The notes under the pieces are model-generated. The model was not told where the DNA came from, did no database searches, and saw nothing but the letters and a program-made list of their open reading frames with translations. 64,000 nucleotides of DNA from an uncultured Bartonella sp. (lineage in GTDB: Bacteria; Pseudomonadota; Alphaproteobacteria; Rhizobiales; Rhizobiaceae), in contig NZ_CAMLFE010000001.1 in assembly GCF_946479275.1 (NCBI RefSeq), forward strand, positions 248,001-312,000, written 5' to 3'. The position numbers and the translations under genes are program-made. Below are positions 9,400 to 19,025 of this stretch, piece by piece (position 1 is the first letter of the stretch; each line of letters opens with the position of its first letter).

Positions 9400-11649
9400 A
9401 TGCCAAGTAAAGTGATTCGATTATCCGAAAAAGATCATGTTGAGCCAATAGAACTGCGTTCTGCTTTGCAAGAGCGCTATTTGGCTTATGCATTGTCTAC
9501 AATTATGGATCGTGCACTCCCCGACGTCCGTGATGGATTAAAACCGGTGCATCGTCGCATCCTTCATGCGATGCGCCTGTTAAAGCTCAATCCCGATCAG
9601 GCCTATGCAAAGTGCGCGCGTATTGTTGGCGATGTGATGGGCAAGTTCCACCCGCATGGTGATTCGTCTATTTATGATGCGCTTGTGCGTCTGGCTCAGG
9701 ATTTTGCAGTTCGTTATCCACTTGTAGACGGGCAGGGTAATTTCGGCAATATTGATGGCGATAATGCGGCAGCGATGCGTTACACAGAAGCGCGCATGAC
9801 AGCGGTCGCAACATTGCTGCTTGATGGTATAAACGAAAATGCAGTTGATTTTCGTCCAACCTATAATGAAGAGGATGAAGAACCGGTCGTATTGCCGTCC
9901 GCTTTTCCTAATCTTTTGGCTAATGGTTCTTCAGGCATAGCCGTCGGAATGGCGACTTCCATTCCACCCCATAATGTTGCCGAGCTTTGCGACGCAGCGA
10001 CGTATTTGATTGCACATCCCGATGCAACAAACGATGATCTCGTCAAATATGTACAGGGCCCCGATTTTCCTACGGGAGGAATTCTCGTCGAGCCGGCTGA
10101 AAGCATTCATGAATCTTACCGGACAGGACGTGGCACCTTTCGCTTGCGTGCCCGTTGGCACAAGGAAGAGGGGAGTCGTGGCACTTATTCTATCGTTGTT
10201 ACCGAAATTCCGTATCAGGTTCAAAAATCGCGGCTTATCGAAAAGACTGCTGAGCTGCTGCTTGCCCGTCGCCTACCAATGCTTGACGATATACGTGACG
10301 AATCGACAAAAGATATCCGGATTGTTCTTGAGCCGAAAACAAGAACTGTCGATCCGGAATTGCTGATGGAATCCATCTTCAAGTTGACAGATTTCGAAGT
10401 GCGCGTGCCACTCAATCTGAATGTTCTAACTCTCGGGAAAATTCCAAATGTCCTCTCTTTGGGGCAGGCATTACAGCAATGGCTCGACCATCGTAAAGAT
10501 GTCCTCGTCCGACGTTCAAAATATCGACTTGGCGAAATAACACGCCGCCTTGAGATTTTGGAAGGCTATCTCATAGCGTATCTCAATCTGGATGAAGTTA
10601 TCCGGATAATTCGGGAAGAGGATGAACCTAAAAGCCAATTGATGACGAGCTTCTCGCTAACGGAAAATCAGGCAGAAGCAATCCTCAATATGAGATTGCG
10701 CTCATTACGCCGGCTTGAAGAAATGGAAATTCGCAAAGAGTTTGACGCTTTGAAAGCCGAAGAAGCCGAGCTTGATGCTCTTTTACAATCGAATACGAAA
10801 CAATGGAAGGCGATAGCCGGCGAAATCGCCAAAGTTAAAAAAGTCTTCGGGCCCGACACGCCTTTAGGTAAACGGCGCACCACGTTCGAGGATGCTCCCG
10901 ATCATGACATTAAAGATATAGAACAGGCGATGATCGAGAAAGAACCGGTAACAATTGTTATTTCCGAAAAAGGCTGGCTAAGAGCACTAAAGGGGCATCT
11001 CACAGATTATTCTACTCTTACATTCAAAGAAGATGACAGGTTGAAAATCGCATTTCCAGCGATGACAACTGATAAAATAATTGTCATGACCACTGGCGGA
11101 AAATTTTTCACCATTGCGGCCAATTCATTGCCGGGTGGACGGGGACATGGTGAACCTATCCGTATTCTGGTTGATATGGATAATGATGAAGATATTTTGA
11201 CGGCATTTGTTCACGTGCCTGATCGGAAACTATTGCTTATTTCTTATCATGCGAACGGTTTTCTCGTTTCCGAAAACGATGTCATTGGTACGACGCGCAA
11301 GGGTAAGCAGGTGATGAATGTAAAATTGCCCGATGAGGCCAAATTATGCCTGCCCGTTGAAGGTAATCACCTCGCAATAGTTGGCGAAAACAGGAAAATG
11401 CTTATCTTCCCGCTTGATCAGATATCGGAAATGACACGCGGGAAGGGCGTCCGTTTGCAACGCTACAAGGACGGCGGAGTGAGCGATGCAGTTACCTTCA
11501 AATTGGAACAAGGTCTCACTTGGCATGATACGGCAGATCGAACTTTTAGCCGTAGCGAATCAGAATTGATTGAATGGCAAGGAAGTCGCGCCGGAGCAGG
11601 GCGGATGGTACCGAAGGGATTTCCCAGATCCGGAAAATTTTCCGGTTAA
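9400..11649 (+). CDS. parC: DNA topoisomerase IV subunit A
   Basis: DNA-cleaving subunit of topoisomerase IV, which unlinks daughter chromosomes. The N-terminal region has [20 protein letters not shown], and the active-site tyrosine is in MRYTEARMT near residue 127. The quinolone-determining stretch reads [12 protein letters not shown]: the serine is intact and the acidic position is Asp, so no known resistance substitution is visible. The C-terminal part is a beta-pinwheel-like region (from about residue 500). At 749 residues it is shorter than GyrA and in the ParC range. The sequence [11 protein letters not shown] and the lack of a full GyrA box favour ParC over GyrA. No strong ribosome binding site is seen. 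Confidence 0.93.
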   Translation: MPSKVIRLSEKDHVEPIELRSALQERYLAYALSTIMDRALPDVRDGLKPVHRRILHAMRLLKLNPDQAYAKCARIVGDVMGKFHPHGDSSIYDALVRLAQDFAVRYPLVDGQGNFGNIDGDNAAAMRYTEARMTAVATLLLDGINENAVDFRPTYNEEDEEPVVLPSAFPNLLANGSSGIAVGMATSIPPHNVAELCDAATYLIAHPDATNDDLVKYVQGPDFPTGGILVEPAESIHESYRTGRGTFRLRARWHKEEGSRGTYSIVVTEIPYQVQKSRLIEKTAELLLARRLPMLDDIRDESTKDIRIVLEPKTRTVDPELLMESIFKLTDFEVRVPLNLNVLTLGKIPNVLSLGQALQQWLDHRKDVLVRRSKYRLGEITRRLEILEGYLIAYLNLDEVIRIIREEDEPKSQLMTSFSLTENQAEAILNMRLRSLRRLEEMEIRKEFDALKAEEAELDALLQSNTKQWKAIAGEIAKVKKVFGPDTPLGKRRTTFEDAPDHDIKDIEQAMIEKEPVTIVISEKGWLRALKGHLTDYSTLTFKEDDRLKIAFPAMTTDKIIVMTTGGKFFTIAANSLPGGRGHGEPIRILVDMDNDEDILTAFVHVPDRKLLLISYHANGFLVSENDVIGTTRKGKQVMNVKLPDEAKLCLPVEGNHLAIVGENRKMLIFPLDQISEMTRGKGVRLQRYKDGGVSDAVTFKLEQGLTWHDTADRTFSRSESELIEWQGSRAGAGRMVPKGFPRSGKFSG

Positions 11650-11684
11650 TTCCAAGATTACTCCAAATGTTCTATTCATTGAGT

Positions 11685-11728
11685 GAAGACGGGAAAATGT
11701 GCAATTCCGGTCTTCTAGAAATTTTTTT
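11685..11728 (+). terminator. Probable terminator after parC
   Basis: GAAGAC-G-GGAA (11685 onward) pairs with TTCC-G-GTCTTC (ending 11715) with one internal mismatch and a 9-base loop. A short spacer and a run of seven T (11722-11728) follow. It lies 36 bases beyond the parC stop, pointing in the parC direction. Confidence 0.55.
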
Positions 11729-11739
11729 AAAGTTTTTTA

Positions 11740-12210
11740 TCAACCGCGACCGCGATAATTTGAAACGTTCTGTTCAGGAATCCAAACGTCATCAGGCGCC
11801 TTTCCCGTTTGCCAAAAGACATCAATTGGGATGCCTCCACGGGGATACCAATACCCTCCGATGCGCAACCAATGGGGTGACAGAAGTTCTACAAGGCGAC
11901 GTGCTATAGTGACTGTACAATCTTCATGAAACGCGCCGTGATTGCGGAATGATCCCAGATAAAGCTTTAGCGACTTACTTTCAACAAGCCACCTATCCGG
12001 CACATAATCTATCATGAGATAGGCAAAATCAGGCTGGCTCGTAATCGGGCACAACGATGTAAATTCAGGCGCAGTGAAACGCACACAATATTTTACACCT
12101 GCCTGAGGATTAGGAACACGCTCGAGCACCGCTTTTTCTGGAGATTCCGGAAAAGGGGTCTTTTTTCCTAACTGCTTTAGATTCTCATAAATTGAATGAT
12201 CGGATGCCAT
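11740..12210 (-). CDS. queF: NADPH-dependent 7-cyano-7-deazaguanine reductase QueF
   Basis: Reduces preQ0 to preQ1 in queuosine biosynthesis. The short, unimodular QueF form (156 residues) is present. The nucleophilic cysteine lies in the [13 protein letters not shown] segment, followed by the catalytic Asp. The NADPH-binding segment [16 protein letters not shown] and the zinc/substrate motif with FHE are also present. It lies 38 bases downstream of queC on the same strand, so the two steps of the pathway are adjacent. No tgt or queA gene is in the window. Confidence 0.96.
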   Translation of the reverse strand: MASDHSIYENLKQLGKKTPFPESPEKAVLERVPNPQAGVKYCVRFTAPEFTSLCPITSQPDFAYLMIDYVPDRWLVESKSLKLYLGSFRNHGAFHEDCTVTIARRLVELLSPHWLRIGGYWYPRGGIPIDVFWQTGKAPDDVWIPEQNVSNYRGRG

Positions 12211-12248
12211 TGAATTGTCCTTGAGACAAAGTTAATTCGTAAGAAATG

Positions 12249-12953
12249 CTACCGAAGCTTATGCGCTTTGATGCGATTGACTGCTTCTATCCAGAAAGAA
12301 TTGTCTTCATATATTGTCGGGTCGTCTACCCCCGCCAAGGCAAAGGCCTCCCGGCGTTCAACACACGTCCCGCATCGGCCGCAATGGTGTTCTCCTCCTT
12401 TATAGCATGACCAGGTATCGGCAAAAGGAACGTTATATTTCACACCATCTTTTACAATTTCCGATTTATCCTGATTAACATAAGGGGTCAAAAGCTGACA
12501 TTGTCCTTCCAAGGAGAATTGTTCCATCTTGTTAAACGCATTGATAAAATCCTCACGACAGTCGGCGTAAATAAAATGGTCTCCACCATGCACCGCAATT
12601 GCGACACTATCGCCATGTTTTGCCGCAGCAATAGCAAAGGCTATTGACAGAAAGACGGCATTTCGATTGGGAACAACAGTCGATTTCATGTTGTCTTCGG
12701 CATAATAGCCGTCGGGAACAGCAATATTATCAGTGAGCGAAGACCCTGAAAGATTTTTTCCAATTGCGGATATATCAATCGGATAATAGTCGACTCCAAG
12801 CTGTGAAGCGCATTTTTGAGCGAAAACAAGCTCTTTCTTATGCCGTTGGCCATAGTCGAAGGAGATAATGCCTTTGAGGCTTTGTTCGTGGGAAAGGCGA
12901 TAGGCAAGTGTGACGGAATCCAGTCCGCCTGAACAGATAAGGTAGGTTTTCAT
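12249..12953 (-). CDS. queC: 7-cyano-7-deazaguanine synthase QueC
   Basis: ATP-dependent enzyme converting 7-carboxy-7-deazaguanine and ammonia to preQ0. The PP-loop ATP-pyrophosphatase motif SGGLDSVTL is at residues 8-16. Four cysteines in the C-terminal segment CYKGGEHHCGRCGTC near residue 190 form the zinc site. The length of 234 residues is typical. It forms a probable operon with queF. Its 79-base leader carries two inverted repeats, described separately, that may be regulatory. Confidence 0.96.
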   Translation of the reverse strand: MKTYLICSGGLDSVTLAYRLSHEQSLKGIISFDYGQRHKKELVFAQKCASQLGVDYYPIDISAIGKNLSGSSLTDNIAVPDGYYAEDNMKSTVVPNRNAVFLSIAFAIAAAKHGDSVAIAVHGGDHFIYADCREDFINAFNKMEQFSLEGQCQLLTPYVNQDKSEIVKDGVKYNVPFADTWSCYKGGEHHCGRCGTCVERREAFALAGVDDPTIYEDNSFWIEAVNRIKAHKLR

Positions 12954-12969
12954 TTTATCCCTTGTTTTA

Positions 12970-13043
12970 AAACCGGGTGGGCTGCGACCGGTTTGCTCTT
13001 GCTACCAAAGGCGCTGACGACTGTAAAGCCCGTCAGTTTTTTT
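12970..13043. promoter_or_regulatory. Two stem-loops in the queC leader
   Basis: Stem 1 pairs AAACCGG (12970-12976) with CCGGTTT (12988-12994) around an 11-base loop, 17 bases upstream of the queC start. Stem 2 pairs CTGACG (13014-13019) with CGTCAG (13031-13036) and overlaps the stop codon of the upstream gene. On the plus strand stem 2 is followed by seven T, so it looks like a terminator for plus-strand transcription, although no plus-strand gene reads into it. The known preQ1-I riboswitch consensus is not present. Confidence 0.4.
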
Positions 13044-13656
13044 CGTTTTTTATTCTTTCCATAAAACGTTCAAAACGCGCATAAACTTTAAGATTTTTCT
13101 TTGTGTTGACCGAAGGAAAGTAGGTTCTAACCTTTAACGCGGATTTTTCAGATATGCCGTCGATAATAACAACCTCTTCCTTTCCGTCTCGATAAGCCAG
13201 AACCAAATTCCAGGGATTGAGGTCATATAAAACGACATCCGTTTCTTTCACCCAATTCTCAAATTCATCTAAAGCAGTGCGAATCTTGCTAACATCTTTA
13301 GCAAAAGCGGCAACGGGTTTAGCGTAGTTATTGTTGTTGTCTTTTTCCGCTTTAACAACCAGTCCCCAACCAAGATCGGTTTGCTGGAGAGCAACGACGG
13401 TGAACATATGCGGTTGGATGCTATCTGCATGGGGATTAACGCGCACAATTTCAAACAATTCATGCATGTTGACAGAATTCGCACCCAAAGGCTTGAACCG
13501 CTTTTTCCAATTCGGTACTTGCTTTGTTTTAGCTATCCATTCCGGCCGCAGAACCTTTACCAACAAATCGGGATTATCGGGATGAATGAAGACCAAACGT
13601 GCATTCCCCTTGAATTGCGGTTCACGCCCCTTCAGTTCAATCATCTCTTTCAGCAT
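13033..13656 (-). CDS. YrbL-family kinase-like protein
   Basis: Resembles the PhoP-regulated YrbL family, small proteins with a protein-kinase-like fold. The length of 207 residues matches. Kinase-like landmarks are visible: LLVKVLRPEW (possible ATP-binding Lys near residue 34), VVLYDLNPWNLVL (catalytic-loop equivalent near residue 143), and VIIDGI in place of the DFG segment. The function is unknown even in enterobacteria. The ATG at 13656 has GAGGAATT about 9 bases upstream. It lies between bpt (27 bases upstream) and queC (79 bases downstream), all minus strand. No PhoP box can be claimed. Confidence 0.75.
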   Translation of the reverse strand: MLKEMIELKGREPQFKGNARLVFIHPDNPDLLVKVLRPEWIAKTKQVPNWKKRFKPLGANSVNMHELFEIVRVNPHADSIQPHMFTVVALQQTDLGWGLVVKAEKDNNNNYAKPVAAFAKDVSKIRTALDEFENWVKETDVVLYDLNPWNLVLAYRDGKEEVVIIDGISEKSALKVRTYFPSVNTKKNLKVYARFERFMERIKNEKN

Positions 13657-13683
13657 ATGTAATTCCTCGCAGGATTAGCTTTT

Positions 13684-14439
13684 TTACTCCTGTTCTTTTG
13701 TTAACTTCCAGCCACGAGATGTCAAATGTTCTTGAGGGCAATAACGCGATTTGTAGTTCATTTTTCTAGACCCCTTAACCCAATAGCCAAGATAGACGTA
13801 AGGAAGTCGCAACTGACGCGCCTGTTGGATGTGATCCAAAATCATAAAAACGCCAAGTGAGGCATGGCTTTCATCAGGAGAGTAGAAGGAATAAACCATC
13901 GAGAGACCGTCATCCACTCTGTCCGTGAGTGCAGCTGCTATCAGCTGGGATTTATTATCTTCAAAAGATCTATTATCCAATGGAGTTCTGCGATATTCGA
14001 TGAGGGATGTGTCGACAACTGTTCCTTCAACCATTGTCTTATAATCTTCAAATGTCATATCGCTCATTCCACCACCGGAATGACGCACATCCAAATACCG
14101 TCTAAAAAGTGCGTATTGTTCATTTGTCACTTTAGGTGGACAAACTTTGCGTGAGAGGCAGGAATTTTTTTTAATAATACGCTTCATTGTGCGGTCGGGT
14201 GTAAAACCGTCCACAACAATGCGAACCGATATACAAGCATTACAGCCGTCGCAAACAGGACGATAAGCTACGTTTTGGGAACGCCGGAAACCTAATTGTG
14301 TTAAAACACTATTTTTACCGTTTGCAGATTGCCCGGCAAGATAAGTAAACACCTTCCTTTCCCAACACTCGGCAAGATAAGGGCAGGGAGCCGGAGCTGT
14401 CAGAAAAAATTGCGGTTCATCGTCGTTACTGCTCGTCAT
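13684..14439 (-). CDS. bpt: Aspartate/glutamate leucyltransferase (Bpt; arginyltransferase family)
   Basis: Adds leucine (in bacteria studied) to N-terminal Asp or Glu, feeding proteins to ClpS/ClpAP in the N-degron pathway. The conserved N-terminal block QFFLTAPAPCPYL and the cysteine cluster VCDGCNACISVRI near residue 65 identify the ATE/Bpt family, as does the C-terminal region VYLGYWVKGSRKMNYK. The start was set at 14439 (251 residues) because the protein then begins just before the conserved block. The frame is open to 14520, but that 27-residue extension is hydrophobic and unlike relatives. No clear Shine-Dalgarno precedes 14439. Confidence 0.92.
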   Translation of the reverse strand: MTSSNDDEPQFFLTAPAPCPYLAECWERKVFTYLAGQSANGKNSVLTQLGFRRSQNVAYRPVCDGCNACISVRIVVDGFTPDRTMKRIIKKNSCLSRKVCPPKVTNEQYALFRRYLDVRHSGGGMSDMTFEDYKTMVEGTVVDTSLIEYRRTPLDNRSFEDNKSQLIAAALTDRVDDGLSMVYSFYSPDESHASLGVFMILDHIQQARQLRLPYVYLGYWVKGSRKMNYKSRYCPQEHLTSRGWKLTKEQE

Positions 14440-14550
14440 ATTTAGCGCATTTGTAAAAATACCGTTAAACAAAAATAGATTCACAATATAACAACTATAG
14501 CGCAGAAGATAAACCCTCAAGGGTATAAAATAAAAACTACAACTAATACT

Positions 14551-15864
14551 TTAGACAATCATACCGTAAAGGTCGTAATCATCCGATTGTTCAATTTTAA
14601 CAGTAACCAACTCACCAACACGGATTGGTCTGCGTGAGGACAAATGCACAACACCATCGACCTCCGGTGCATCGTATTTTGTCCGTCCAACGCCTGTATG
14701 ACCATTCGTTTGATCAACCAGCACCTGTAGACGTTTACCAACTTTTTTCTTTAAGAGATTGGCGGAAATGGATTTTTGATGAGCCATAAACCTGTTCCAA
14801 CGACTTTCCTTCACGTCGTCAGGAACTATTTCCAACCCCATATCATTTGCTATTGCACCTTTAACCGGTTCATATTTAAAACATCCTGCCCGGTCTATTT
14901 TTGCTTCGCTCATCCAATCAAGAAGCATTTGGAAATCTTCTTCCGTTTCCCCAGGAAAACCTACAATGAACGTTGATCGCAAAGCGAGATCAGGACAGAT
15001 AGACCGCCATTTTTCAATGCGTTGATTGATTTTCTCCAAATGTGCCGGACGCTTCATATTGCGGAGTACGGTTGGAGAGGCATGTTGAAATGGAATATCC
15101 AGATAGGGGAGAATTTTCCCATCAGCCATGAGTTCGATTACGTCGTCTACATGAGGGTAGGGATATACATAATGCATGCGAACCCAAACCCCCATATCGC
15201 CCAATTCTTTTGCCAGATCATAAAAGCGGGCACGGACCGAATGGTCCTTCCATTGACTTTCACTATATTTGAGATCAAGCCCGTACGCACTGGTATCCTG
15301 AGATATTACCAGCAGCTCTTTAACCCCTGCTTTCACCAGCCTCTCGGCTTCGCGCAAGACATCGGAAGCCGGACGCGAGACCAGATTTCCGCGCAATTGC
15401 GGAATGATGCAAAAGGTGCAATGGTTCGAACAACCTTCCGATATCTTCAAATAAGCATAATGGCGAGGCGTCAACCGTATACCTTGTGGCGGAACGAGAT
15501 CGACAAATGGGTCATGGACAGGCGGTGCAGCTTTATGGACAGCATCCATAACACTCTCATAAGCCTGTGGTCCGGTGACGGCCAAAACGTTGGGATAGGT
15601 CTTTGTTACGACTTCAGGTTCTGCACCAAGACAACCAGTTACAATGACTTTTCCATTTTTCTTTAACGCGTCCCCGATATTCGCAAGCGATTCATCCCGT
15701 GCGGAATCAATAAATGCACATGTATTTACAATAACGAGATCGGCACCATCATGCTTAGGTGCAATTTCATAACCTTCCGAGCGCAATTTTGTAATGATGC
15801 GTTCGGAATCAACGAGCGCCTTGGGGCAACCTAAAGATACGAAACTAACACGGGGGGCTGACAT
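14551..15864 (-). CDS. rimO: Ribosomal protein S12 methylthiotransferase RimO
   Basis: Radical-SAM methylthiotransferase that modifies the conserved aspartate of ribosomal protein S12. The N-terminal UPF0004 domain starts [15 protein letters not shown]. The radical-SAM cluster motif [15 protein letters not shown] lies near residue 150, and a C-terminal TRAM domain is seen from about residue 370 ([11 protein letters not shown]). The ATG at 15864 has AGGAA 4-8 bases upstream and gives 437 residues. The longer frame to 15894 adds ten residues without support. The [12 protein letters not shown] block distinguishes RimO from MiaB. Confidence 0.96.
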   Translation of the reverse strand: MSAPRVSFVSLGCPKALVDSERIITKLRSEGYEIAPKHDGADLVIVNTCAFIDSARDESLANIGDALKKNGKVIVTGCLGAEPEVVTKTYPNVLAVTGPQAYESVMDAVHKAAPPVHDPFVDLVPPQGIRLTPRHYAYLKISEGCSNHCTFCIIPQLRGNLVSRPASDVLREAERLVKAGVKELLVISQDTSAYGLDLKYSESQWKDHSVRARFYDLAKELGDMGVWVRMHYVYPYPHVDDVIELMADGKILPYLDIPFQHASPTVLRNMKRPAHLEKINQRIEKWRSICPDLALRSTFIVGFPGETEEDFQMLLDWMSEAKIDRAGCFKYEPVKGAIANDMGLEIVPDDVKESRWNRFMAHQKSISANLLKKKVGKRLQVLVDQTNGHTGVGRTKYDAPEVDGVVHLSSRRPIRVGELVTVKIEQSDDYDLYGMIV

Positions 15865-16177
15865 ATTATTTCCTGCATATATACGAATTTTCAAGAAAAT
15901 GTTCGGCTGTTGACCTAATCTATTTTAATGAAAATACAAGGCTATTTTGCAAAAATTCATACCATTGTTTGTGGTACGATCATTATTATTTTGATGTCAC
16001 TTTTATTTTCGTCATCGAATAATCAAAGTCCTGAAACATTTATGTTTTGTTCCAGATTGACGAACAGCAAACTGGCCTTGAAGACAAATGATTGTCAAGA
16101 ACAACCAGACGCTTTTTCGAGAACTTGTGTTCACTATGAGTGCTCTCGAAATTAGGCAAATCAGTCTTCTTCTAAAA
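15865..16177. other. Interval between rimO and lexA
   Basis: This 313-base interval should contain the rimO promoter. A plus-strand frame at 15928-16155 could encode a 75-residue peptide with one hydrophobic segment, but it has no ribosome binding site and no recognisable family. I do not call a gene here. Confidence 0.5.
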
Positions 16178-16897
16178 TTAATAGCGGCGGATCAAGCCGA
16201 CCAGTTTACCTTGTATTTTGATGCGATTAGGACCGAATATTCTTGTTTCATAGGCCGGATTAGCGGCTTCGAGAGCAATAGAAGCACCTTTTCGCCGATA
16301 ACGTTTCAACGTTGCTTCCTCGTCATCAACAAGCGCAACGATAATTTCGCCAGGATTTGCTGTGTCACCGCGTTTGATGATGACAGTATCTCCATCAAAA
16401 ATACCGGCATTAATCATTGAATCGCCTTTGACCTCAAGTGCGTAATGCTCGCCACTTCCAACCATATCCGAGGGCAGGGACAACATATTTGTTTGGTTTT
16501 GAATTGCCGAAATAGGAACACCAGCTGCAATCCGCCCCATAACCGGAACATTTACATTTGCCGCCTGACCGGCCTCACCACTCGACAAACCAGCTGGAAC
16601 AACATTTTTTATCGGTCTGTTCTTGGAACCTTCAATAACATTAGGAGAGAATTTCCTCACCGTGTTCACAGATGAATTCATTGTTTCGGGAAGCTTCAGC
16701 ACTTCCAACGCTCGTGCACGGTTAGGAAGCCGACGAATAAATCCACGTTCTTCCAAAGCCGTTATCAGCCGGTGGATGCCTGACTTTGACGCAAGATTAA
16801 GTGCTTCTTTCATTTCGTCGTAAGAAGGCGGAATACCGGTTTCTTTAAGCCGGTTGTGAATAAAAAGAAGCAATTCATACTGCTTGCGGGTTAGCAT
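16178..16897 (-). CDS. lexA: LexA repressor
   Basis: SOS repressor and self-cleaving serine peptidase. The N-terminal winged helix-turn-helix ([16 protein letters not shown] to about residue 65) and the C-terminal S24 peptidase domain are both complete. The Ala-Gly autocleavage site lies in RIAAGVP near residue 125. The catalytic serine is in GDSMINAG and the catalytic lysine in ATLKRY. The length of 239 residues is typical for Rhizobiales. A GTTC-N7-GTTC box 56 bases upstream of the start implies autoregulation. Confidence 0.97.
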   Translation of the reverse strand: MLTRKQYELLLFIHNRLKETGIPPSYDEMKEALNLASKSGIHRLITALEERGFIRRLPNRARALEVLKLPETMNSSVNTVRKFSPNVIEGSKNRPIKNVVPAGLSSGEAGQAANVNVPVMGRIAAGVPISAIQNQTNMLSLPSDMVGSGEHYALEVKGDSMINAGIFDGDTVIIKRGDTANPGEIIVALVDDEEATLKRYRRKGASIALEAANPAYETRIFGPNRIKIQGKLVGLIRRY

Positions 16898-16953
16898 AAA
16901 ATTCTCCCGTGATACGACTCAACATGAAAACAAAACCAGAACGTACACTATAT

Positions 16954-16968
16954 GTTCTGTTATTGTTC
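16954..16968 (-). promoter_or_regulatory. SOS (LexA) box upstream of lexA
   Basis: The direct repeat GTTC-N7-GTTC reads GTTC (16954-16957), TGTTATT, GTTC (16965-16968). This is exactly the alphaproteobacterial LexA operator form. It lies 56 bases before the lexA ATG, where autoregulation is expected. An overlapping palindrome AGAAC(N11)GTTCT starts about 16939. Confidence 0.88.
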
Positions 16969-17970
16969 CACAAGCCGAATTGTTTTTGTCGCTTCGGTTT
17001 TTTCGTGGCTAAAAGTGTTTTTCTTAGAGTTTAGAAAGAAAAATAGCGCACCGACGTTAATTATGTTGCAATGGAATACTTTATTTCGAATACGGCACCC
17101 AACGAATTTGTTTGAAAAATGTTATCCAAGTCTAAGCCTCCATTGCAACAGCATGCAACAAAACATCATTTTTCGATGAATAAGTTCCGGCGTTGATATA
17201 GATTTCTGCGCGATGCACGCCGGGCGGCGGGTAGATGATCCATTCAATCGCTTCAAGACGCCTGATTTTGCTAATGCGCTCCGTTTTGTAGGTTTATCGG
17301 CTAAATCTGAAACGTCATAAGCGGCTTTGAAAAGCTTACGACACCAATCTAATGTTACTGTCGGACAAAGTTGTAGCTAACACATTAACTGCCAATTTGG
17401 TCAACTTTTGAAAGTTTGACTGTCAAAGGTTTAAGCTGTCCATTGATTGAAGGTGAAATTTGCCACATTGATTGAGGCATTGTCCAGCATCGAACGATTT
17501 TGTTATGAATGTATAAACCGCTGGATTCTCTTCAGTACAGTACAAAAAGTTCCATAATATATCTTATGCAATTATTGGCTACACGCTTGCTTTTGGGAAT
17601 GTTGAGTTGTCGGAATATGAAAACAGGAGACGCATATTCACCGCAACACATGCTCATGCCGAAAAATCCGTTTTGACAAGAAGCGCTACTCGTTCCGAAA
17701 ACCGTAAACATATAGACCGATGGTAAAAGCTTATAGGCTTATGGCGCGTTTCGTATGGAATCGCCGTTTAGCTCTTATACATTTATCGCTAGGTAAGGAT
17801 TGTTCAGTTCATGTACAAAATGTGATGAGTGATTGAAAATCAACATTCAAATATTTTTGCCTTTGGCAAACGACCTTTTCTAACACAGCTGTAAAAACTC
17901 GAATTTCTGATTGTCCCAAATCTACTTCTTCAACTCGCATAAAATATTCTCACAATCGGCGCTTCTGCCC
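16969..17970. other. Gene-poor decayed interval between lexA and the TetR gene
   Basis: About 1 kb without an intact gene. The part at 17132-17376 looks like a frameshifted gene remnant (separate entry) and is more GC-rich than its surroundings. Elsewhere only short open stretches are seen, for example a minus-strand frame near 17400-17500. No tRNA, inverted-repeat ends or transposase could be recognised. Confidence 0.55.
17132..17376 (-). pseudogene. Frameshifted remnant of an unidentified gene
   Basis: On the minus strand a frame ending at the TAG at 17132 reads as convincing protein for about 45 residues, including RRLEAIEWIIYPPPGVHR and AEIYINAGTYSS, and ends HAVAMEA. Upstream of a TAA at 17294 that frame stops looking coding, but a second frame continues the protein-like text (WCRKLFKAAYDVSDLADKPT) from 17376. 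The switch occurs around an AAAA run near 17284, which suggests a single-base indel. No start codon or ribosome binding site was found and I do not recognise the family. The GC-rich codons differ from the flanks. Confidence 0.45.
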
Positions 17971-18591
17971 TTACCTGCTCTTTTCGGATATTCTGTCGAG
18001 AATAGAAAGACTGCCAATAATAAGTGCATGTAATCCGACTGCATATTCATCGTCTATGTTCGGGATGCCCAAGCTGGAGCTATAACGGGTCAAATCGTCT
18101 TCATCTTTGTTATCAGGCAAAACGCTATCGGCAATGGAAAGGGTGTGGTAGGAAATAGTGAATGCCAGCCAGTGCGCCTGAATAAATGGAAGCTGGTAAG
18201 CAGTTGCAAGCTTATGCTGGTGTTCTAAAATTTTTTCTTCAATGGTTGGTGTAATCATATCCCGACGTAAAAGATAAGGCGTTATCCCTTGGTATGTTTC
18301 CACCAGTTTCCACATTGATGAAGCAAGGCGCACAAGATAGTCATGTAAACTAATACCGGATCGAAACTGAGGCAATTCCCAGCCCAGAAAAATAGTTTCT
18401 GCAACCAGCTTCTTTAAGGCTTCCAGCCCATCCACATGGTTGTAAAGAGCCATATGGCTTACGCCCAATTTTTCGGCCACGCCGACAAATGTAATTTTGG
18501 GAAGTCCTATTTCTATTGCGGCTTTAATTATTCTATCCCGATTGATTGTAGGAGGTCTTCCCCGTGAAAGTTTTTTAGCTGGTTCAGTCAT
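17971..18591 (-). CDS. TetR/AcrR-family transcriptional regulator
   Basis: Predicted one-component DNA-binding repressor of 206 residues. The N-terminal helix-turn-helix region spans about residues 17-62 (RDRIIKAAIEIG, then FVGVAEKLGVSHMALYNHVDG). The C-terminal ligand domain is not conserved and gives no clue to the inducer. It is on the same strand as the siderophore cassette, downstream of that cassette's terminator, so it is transcribed separately. Whether it controls the cassette is unknown. Confidence 0.88.
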   Translation of the reverse strand: MTEPAKKLSRGRPPTINRDRIIKAAIEIGLPKITFVGVAEKLGVSHMALYNHVDGLEALKKLVAETIFLGWELPQFRSGISLHDYLVRLASSMWKLVETYQGITPYLLRRDMITPTIEEKILEHQHKLATAYQLPFIQAHWLAFTISYHTLSIADSVLPDNKDEDDLTRYSSSLGIPNIDDEYAVGLHALIIGSLSILDRISEKSR

Positions 18592-18950
18592 TAGAGAAGA
18601 AAAGTTCCGAGGGTTGAATAATGAGAGATTTGTCCAAATTTATCACGAATAATTGAGTGAGACAATCAACGCCCGGTTCTTTTTTCAAAATCCCGTTAAT
18701 AGTTCGAAAGGTTCACGAGATAGAAATCTTCAGCGCTCCCGATTGGTTGAACGGCTTCTAAGATCGTAGCAGCCAAAAAGTAACTTATTAAAATGCCCAA
18801 CTTTTTCTTTTTATACCGTTCTTGATACAATAAACGCATATTCTTTTCTTTGGTGTTCGGTTCCCTAGCCTCGCATGACTTCATTATTTCAAGAATGTTA
18901 CTGATCAACATCTTCGCAACACGAATTGCGAGCACTTTGAGGGGAACGCT
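18592..18950. other. Interval between TetR gene and cassette terminator
   Basis: This holds the presumed TetR promoter. A minus-strand frame at 18696-18935 (79 codons from GTG, or 71 from the ATG at 18911) could encode a peptide with one hydrophobic stretch (LGILISYFLAATILEAV), but it has no family resemblance or good ribosome binding site. I leave it as a doubtful ORF. Confidence 0.4.
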
Positions 18951-18989
18951 AAAAAAGTCATATAGCTACATGCGCTATATGACTTTTTC
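18951..18989. terminator. Perfect 15-bp terminator hairpin after the siderophore receptor
   Basis: AAAAAGTCATATAGC (18952-18966) pairs without mismatch with GCTATATGACTTTTT (18974-18988) around a 7-base loop. On the minus strand the stem ends in a T run, placing it 37 bases downstream of the TonB-receptor stop. The symmetric A/T tracts make it bidirectional. Confidence 0.9.
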
Positions 18990-19025
18990 TACATCAGTCA
19001 GATTAATGATCTTTTTCACAACCGA

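Noticed and set aside
12954..13032. preQ1-I riboswitch upstream of queC
   Set aside because: Neither the conserved loop nor the A-rich 3' tail of the preQ1-I aptamer is present.
15928..16155. 75-codon plus-strand frame with one hydrophobic segment between rimO and lexA
   Set aside because: No Shine-Dalgarno, no recognised family, and the second half is Cys/Asn-rich without structure. It could be a small membrane protein, but the sequence alone does not support it.
17500..17680. 56-codon plus-strand frame (starting near 17509) in the decayed interval
   Set aside because: Met/Leu-rich text without domain, no ribosome binding site, and inside a region that already shows decay.
18696..18935. 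Minus-strand 79-codon frame between the TetR gene and the receptor terminator
   Set aside because: Only GTG or weak ATG starts, no good ribosome binding site, and it begins just downstream of a strong terminator with no promoter evident.
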